Below, piece by piece: positions 6,048 through 9,638 of a DNA stretch of 9,638 bases. This DNA is from an uncultured Verrucomicrobiota bacterium (GTDB lineage Bacteria; Verrucomicrobiota; Verrucomicrobiia; Limisphaerales; UBA1096), in the NCBI GenBank assembly GCA_913045395.1, contig CAJWPV010000028.1, positions 1 to 9,638 on the forward strand, written 5' to 3'. A program made the position numbers and the translations under genes. The notes below the pieces were generated by a model. That model saw only the letters and a program-made list of their open reading frames with translations. It was not told where the DNA came from and searched no databases. Within the stretch, counting starts at the first letter, position 1. Each line of letters opens with the position of its first letter.

Positions 6048-7108
6048 TGCTGGCTGTGACCACAGACCCTTCGCAGGATTGGTTGCTGACGCTGTTCAAG
6101 GTGGTGTGCGTGTTTGCCGTGGTGATGCCGATGGTTGCCTACTCGGTCGTGGCCGAGCGCCGCATCTCGGCATGGATTCAGGATCGCATCGGGCCGAACC
6201 GCGTCGGCATTCCGTTCACAAACATCAAGCTGCTTGGCCTTGGTCAACCGCTGGCCGACGGCCTGAAGGCGCTGGTGAAGGAGGACTTCACCCCCGCTCA
6301 TGTGATGAAAGTGTTTTATTGGATGGCCCCGGCGATCGCGATGGTGCCTTCGTTCGTTGTGCTTGCCGTGGTGCCTTTTGGCTCGAGGCTCGGCGAGCAA
6401 AAAATGGTGATCGCCGATCTGGATGTCGGCATCCTGTTCACGTTCGGTGTCGTGTCGCTGGGTGTGTATGGCATTGTGCTGGACGGCTACGCCTCGAACT
6501 CCAAGTATCCGTTTCTTGGCGGCATCCGCTCTGGCGCGCAGATGATTTCCTACGAGATCGCGATGGGCTTGGCGGTCGTGCCGGTGTTCATGCTGGTTGG
6601 CAAATTGAATCTTGGCGCGGTAATCGAATATCAGGCCGACGGCGCTTGGTTGCTATTCAAGCAGCCGCTGGCATTTGCGATTTTCTTGATTGCAATCTTT
6701 GCGGAGACCAACCGGTTGCCTTTCGACTTGGCGGAGTCCGAAACCGAATTGGTGGCCGGTTACAACACCGAGTACAGCTCCATGCGTTTCGCACTTTTTT
6801 TCATGGGGGAATACGCGGCGATGATCGCCGGCTCGGCGCTGATGGTGGTGCTCTTTTGCGGCGGCTGGACGCTTCCACTGGGCGACTATTTCAACATGCC
6901 GGCGGAATCGCTAGGCCAAGGCCTGGTGCACATCGCAGTGTTCCTTGCCAAGATAGCGGTGTTCCTTGGTTTAATGATTTGGGTGCGATGGATGCTGCCG
7001 CGTTTCCGATACGATCAACTGATGAACATCGGCTGGAAACGGTTCCTGCCGTTGAGCTTGGCCAACATCATCCTGACGGCAATCGTGCTGTGGGTGCTGA
7101 ACAGTTGA
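6047..7108 (+). CDS. nuoH: NADH-quinone oxidoreductase subunit H (NuoH), ND1-type membrane subunit
   Basis: This integral membrane subunit joins the peripheral and membrane arms and forms the entry of the quinone chamber. It has 353 residues and about eight hydrophobic segments, roughly 13-35, 93-112, 124-146, 165-185, 205-219, 247-271, 294-316 and 334-351. Family hallmarks are AERRISAWIQDRIGPNRVG (36-54), the long charged loop AETNRLPFDLAESETELVAG (219-238) and the following Y-N-T-E-Y-S-S-M stretch. These acidic loops face the quinone site and the start of the proton path. No good ribosome site precedes the ATG. The TAATG overlap with nuoG suggests translation by re-initiation. Confidence 0.97.
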   Translation: MLAVTTDPSQDWLLTLFKVVCVFAVVMPMVAYSVVAERRISAWIQDRIGPNRVGIPFTNIKLLGLGQPLADGLKALVKEDFTPAHVMKVFYWMAPAIAMVPSFVVLAVVPFGSRLGEQKMVIADLDVGILFTFGVVSLGVYGIVLDGYASNSKYPFLGGIRSGAQMISYEIAMGLAVVPVFMLVGKLNLGAVIEYQADGAWLLFKQPLAFAIFLIAIFAETNRLPFDLAESETELVAGYNTEYSSMRFALFFMGEYAAMIAGSALMVVLFCGGWTLPLGDYFNMPAESLGQGLVHIAVFLAKIAVFLGLMIWVRWMLPRFRYDQLMNIGWKRFLPLSLANIILTAIVLWVLNS

Positions 7109-7115
7109 GAATGAA

Positions 7116-7730
7116 ATGAAAGTCGATCGTACAAAACTGACCTGGTGGGAGCGCCTTTACATCCCGTCGATCTTAAACGGGTTCAAGGTGACGATGCGGC
7201 ACTTCTTTTCCTGGAAACGTTCCAAGGTCTATGGCGACAAACAGAAGAGTTACAGGGCCAAGACCACGATGCAGTATCCGGAGGAAAAGTGGGATGTCCC
7301 GACCGGTTACCGCGGCGCGCCGTACCTGCTGAAGGATGTGGACAACAACACTAAGTGTGTGTCATGCCAGTTGTGCGAATTCGTTTGTCCACCCAGGGCC
7401 ATTCGCATCACGCCCCCGGGAGGCGGCGGAGTAGTCGAGCGCGAGGGCGCGGAGAAGATGCCGGATGAGTTCGAAATCGACATGCTCCGCTGCATCTACT
7501 GCGGCTACTGCCAGGAGGTATGCCCAGAGGAGGCAATCTATCTGCTGAAGGACTACGCCATCACCGGTGAGAGCCGAGAGGAGTTGATTTACGACAAGGA
7601 AAAGCTGCTCGAGTTAGGCGGCGCGGACAAGCGCGCCTACGATCACCACGCCCAGGATGGTGTGGCGGAGGGGGTCAAGAAATGGGAAACCAAAATGCGT
7701 GAAGCCAGCGAGCAACCTAAGTTTCACTGA
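7116..7730 (+). CDS. nuoI: NADH-quinone oxidoreductase subunit I (NuoI), 2x[4Fe-4S] ferredoxin-like subunit
   Basis: NuoI carries clusters N6a and N6b, which pass electrons from NuoG to N2 in NuoB. It has 204 residues. The N-terminal amphipathic part (1-35) should lie on the membrane surface. Two classical CxxCxxCxxxCP motifs follow: Cys81/84/87/91 (CVSCQLCEFVCP) and Cys126/129/132/136 (CIYCGYCQEVCP), giving eight ligands for two tetranuclear clusters. The region after about 160 is a charged tail typical of longer bacterial NuoI. The ATG at 7116 follows the nuoH stop by 7 nt. An out-of-frame ATG at 7111 opens only a two-codon minicistron (ATG AAA TGA) whose stop overlaps the real start codon, so it may or may not matter for re-initiation. 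Confidence 0.97.
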   Translation: MKVDRTKLTWWERLYIPSILNGFKVTMRHFFSWKRSKVYGDKQKSYRAKTTMQYPEEKWDVPTGYRGAPYLLKDVDNNTKCVSCQLCEFVCPPRAIRITPPGGGGVVEREGAEKMPDEFEIDMLRCIYCGYCQEVCPEEAIYLLKDYAITGESREELIYDKEKLLELGGADKRAYDHHAQDGVAEGVKKWETKMREASEQPKFH

Positions 7731-7746
7731 CGCTTTGAGTTAACAA

Positions 7747-8297
<551 letters not shown>

Positions 8298-8298
<1 letters not shown>

Positions 8299-8603
8299 TG
8301 GAAGCGACCCTGAGCCATTATTTGCTGGTGAGCGGGGCGCTGTTTGCGATCGGCCTGCTGGGTGTGATCGTGCGGCGCAACCTGCTGATCATCTACATGT
8401 CGCTCGAGTTGATGCTCAATGCGGCCAACGTGGCGCTAGTAGCTATGTCGCGTTTCAACGGAAATCTCGACGGCCAAGTGATGGTGTTTTTCATCATCAC
8501 CGTCGCAGCGGCGGAAGTCGCCGTCGGCCTGGCGCTGATTGTCGCGCTGTATCGAAAACGCCAAACCGCTGATGTGGAGGACTTGGCCACGATGAAACTG
8601 TAA
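8298..8603 (+). CDS. nuoK: NADH-quinone oxidoreductase subunit K (NuoK), ND4L-type membrane subunit
   Basis: A small three-helix membrane subunit related to MrpC that links NuoJ to the antiporter-like subunits. It has 101 residues, the standard length. The two buried glutamates needed for proton transfer are present: Glu37 in [13 protein letters not shown] and Glu73 in [19 protein letters not shown] (E. coli Glu36 and Glu72). Helices lie at about 6-24, 28-49 and 62-84. A polar C-terminal tail of about 15 residues follows. The gene has a good ribosome site, overlaps nuoJ by 1 nt and is separated from nuoL by only 3 nt. Confidence 0.97.
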
Positions 8604-8606
8604 ACG

Positions 8607-9638
8607 ATGGACACCGCTGCATGGCTCATCTTGTTGCTCCCGCTGTTCTCGGCAGCGGCCATCGGCTTGGGCGCGTTTCGCTCGCGCAAGGCCAGCGCGG
8701 CGATCTCCGTTAGTGTCGTCACCGGTTCGTTTTTACTGACGCTGCTCCTGATCGTTGTGGGAGGTAAACTGCATCCGAGCGTCACTTGGCTCTCGATTGA
8801 GGGGCTGCAAATCGACATCGGTCTGCGATTCGACACGCTGAGCAAACTGATGCTGTGCGTCGTCACCGGCGTTGGCGGGCTCATCCATATTTTCTCGCTC
8901 GGTTACATGAAGGAGGATCGGGATTTCTCGCGCTACTTCGCCTTCCTCAGCCTGTTTATGTTCTCGATGATCGGCATCGTGCTAGCCGACAACTTCGTGA
9001 TGATGTTCATCTTTTGGGAATTGGTCGGCATATCCAGTTATCTGCTGATCGGCTTTTGGTTCGAGAAACCCAGCGCGGCCGATGCCGCCAAGAAGGCGTT
9101 CCTCACCAACCGCGTCGGCGACTTTGGATTTCTGCTCGGCATCCTGATGGTCTGGACCGCGCTAGGCTCTGTTGGGTTTGCCGACTTGGCTGAGTCAGTA
9201 TCCGCCGAGACGGCGACGATCACCGGCTTGGCTGGATTCCTGATTTTCTGCGGGGCGATGGGCAAGTCTGCGCAGTTTCCTCTGCACGTTTGGCTACCGG
9301 ATGCGATGGAAGGTCCAACGCCGGTCAGTGCGCTCATCCACGCCGCGACGATGGTGGCTGCTGGCGTATACATGCTTTGCCGCGTGTTTTTTCTGATCAA
9401 TGGCACCTGGGCGATGGAGGCGATCGCATGGATCGGCGGATTGACCTCACTCATGGCAGCACTGATGGCAGTTCAGCAGGACGATATCAAGCGCATCCTG
9501 GCCTACTCAACACTCTCACAACTGGGCTACATGGTGATGGCGGTTGGGCTAGGTTCGCCCGATGCGGCAATGTTTCACCTGAGCACGCACGCCTCTTTCA
9601 AGGCGTTGCTCTTCCTCGGGGCCGGCTCGGTGATCGTG
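8607..9638 (+). CDS. nuoL: NADH-quinone oxidoreductase subunit L (NuoL), ND5-type antiporter-like subunit, 3' end cut off by window
   Basis: The distal antiporter-like subunit of the membrane arm, which translocates protons. The frame is open from the ATG at 8607 to the window edge. The 344 residues seen here are about half of the usual 600-700, so the C-terminal helices and the lateral helix HL lie outside. The conserved charged residues of the proton channel are visible: Glu138 in IFWELVGISSYLLIGFW, Lys220 in GAMGKSAQFPLHVWLPDAM, His245 in SALIHAATMVAAGVY and Lys332 in HLSTHASFKALLFLGAG. These correspond to what I recall as E. coli Glu144, Lys229, His254 and Lys342. The 3 nt gap after nuoK and the lack of a ribosome site suggest coupled translation. 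The order nuoK-nuoL implies nuoM and nuoN downstream. Confidence 0.97.
   Translation, partial: MDTAAWLILLLPLFSAAAIGLGAFRSRKASAAISVSVVTGSFLLTLLLIVVGGKLHPSVTWLSIEGLQIDIGLRFDTLSKLMLCVVTGVGGLIHIFSLGYMKEDRDFSRYFAFLSLFMFSMIGIVLADNFVMMFIFWELVGISSYLLIGFWFEKPSAADAAKKAFLTNRVGDFGFLLGILMVWTALGSVGFADLAESVSAETATITGLAGFLIFCGAMGKSAQFPLHVWLPDAMEGPTPVSALIHAATMVAAGVYMLCRVFFLINGTWAMEAIAWIGGLTSLMAALMAVQQDDIKRILAYSTLSQLGYMVMAVGLGSPDAAMFHLSTHASFKALLFLGAGSVIV

Noticed and set aside
5771..6400. 209-residue minus-strand frame across the nuoG/nuoH junction
   Set aside because: It is composed of His/Arg-rich low-quality sequence opposite two confident genes, with no supporting start signal.
6079..7119. 346-residue + frame overlapping nuoH
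   Set aside because: The nuoH frame has the conserved membrane motifs. This alternative frame is Arg/Gly/Ala-rich without hydrophobic segments and is a frame shadow.

Overview
The window is a nearly uninterrupted stretch of a bacterial nuo operon, which encodes respiratory complex I (proton-pumping NADH:quinone oxidoreductase). All eleven protein genes are on the + strand in the order nuoB (5' end outside the window), nuoC, nuoD, nuoE, nuoF, nuoG, nuoH, nuoI, nuoJ, nuoK, nuoL (3' end outside the window). Spacing is tight: nuoD/nuoE overlap by 4 nt (ATGA), nuoG/nuoH by 1 nt (TAATG), nuoJ/nuoK by 1 nt (TGATG), and most other gaps are under 20 nt. The one exception is the nuoE-nuoF gap of 136 nt, which holds a complete tRNA-Gln(CTG) gene on the opposite strand with a plausible promoter of its own.

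Layout: 3-2804 encodes the connecting (Q) module subunits NuoB, C and D, then NuoE of the NADH module. 2808-2881 (minus) is tRNA-Gln, and 2882-2940 is its promoter region and the nuoF leader. 2941-6047 encodes NuoF and NuoG. 6047-9638 encodes the membrane arm (NuoH, J, K, L) with the ferredoxin-like NuoI between NuoH and NuoJ. Together they form an electron path: NADH to FMN (NuoF), through the Fe-S chain in NuoE/F/G/I, to cluster N2 in NuoB, to quinone at the NuoB/D/H interface. NuoH, J, K and L form the proton-translocating arm. NuoA, M and N are expected outside the window. Essentially all known cluster ligands and the key membrane Glu/Lys/His residues that fall in the window are present, so the complex looks functional.

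Organism: a moderately GC-rich bacterium with separate nuoC and nuoD, a short 566-residue NuoG that keeps the extra N7 cluster motif, and a CCA-encoding tRNA gene. The protein style (for example NuoE with CGTGP after its last cysteine pair, and an insert in NuoF) suggests a Verrucomicrobiota/PVC-type lineage. That is an impression from the sequences, not a demonstrated assignment.

This is a conserved core-metabolism region and I see no undescribed system. What deserves a second look is the antisense tRNA-Gln gene inside the operon: its promoter is packed into the nuoF leader, no terminator is visible before it would read into nuoE antisense, and its complement in the nuo mRNA can itself fold.
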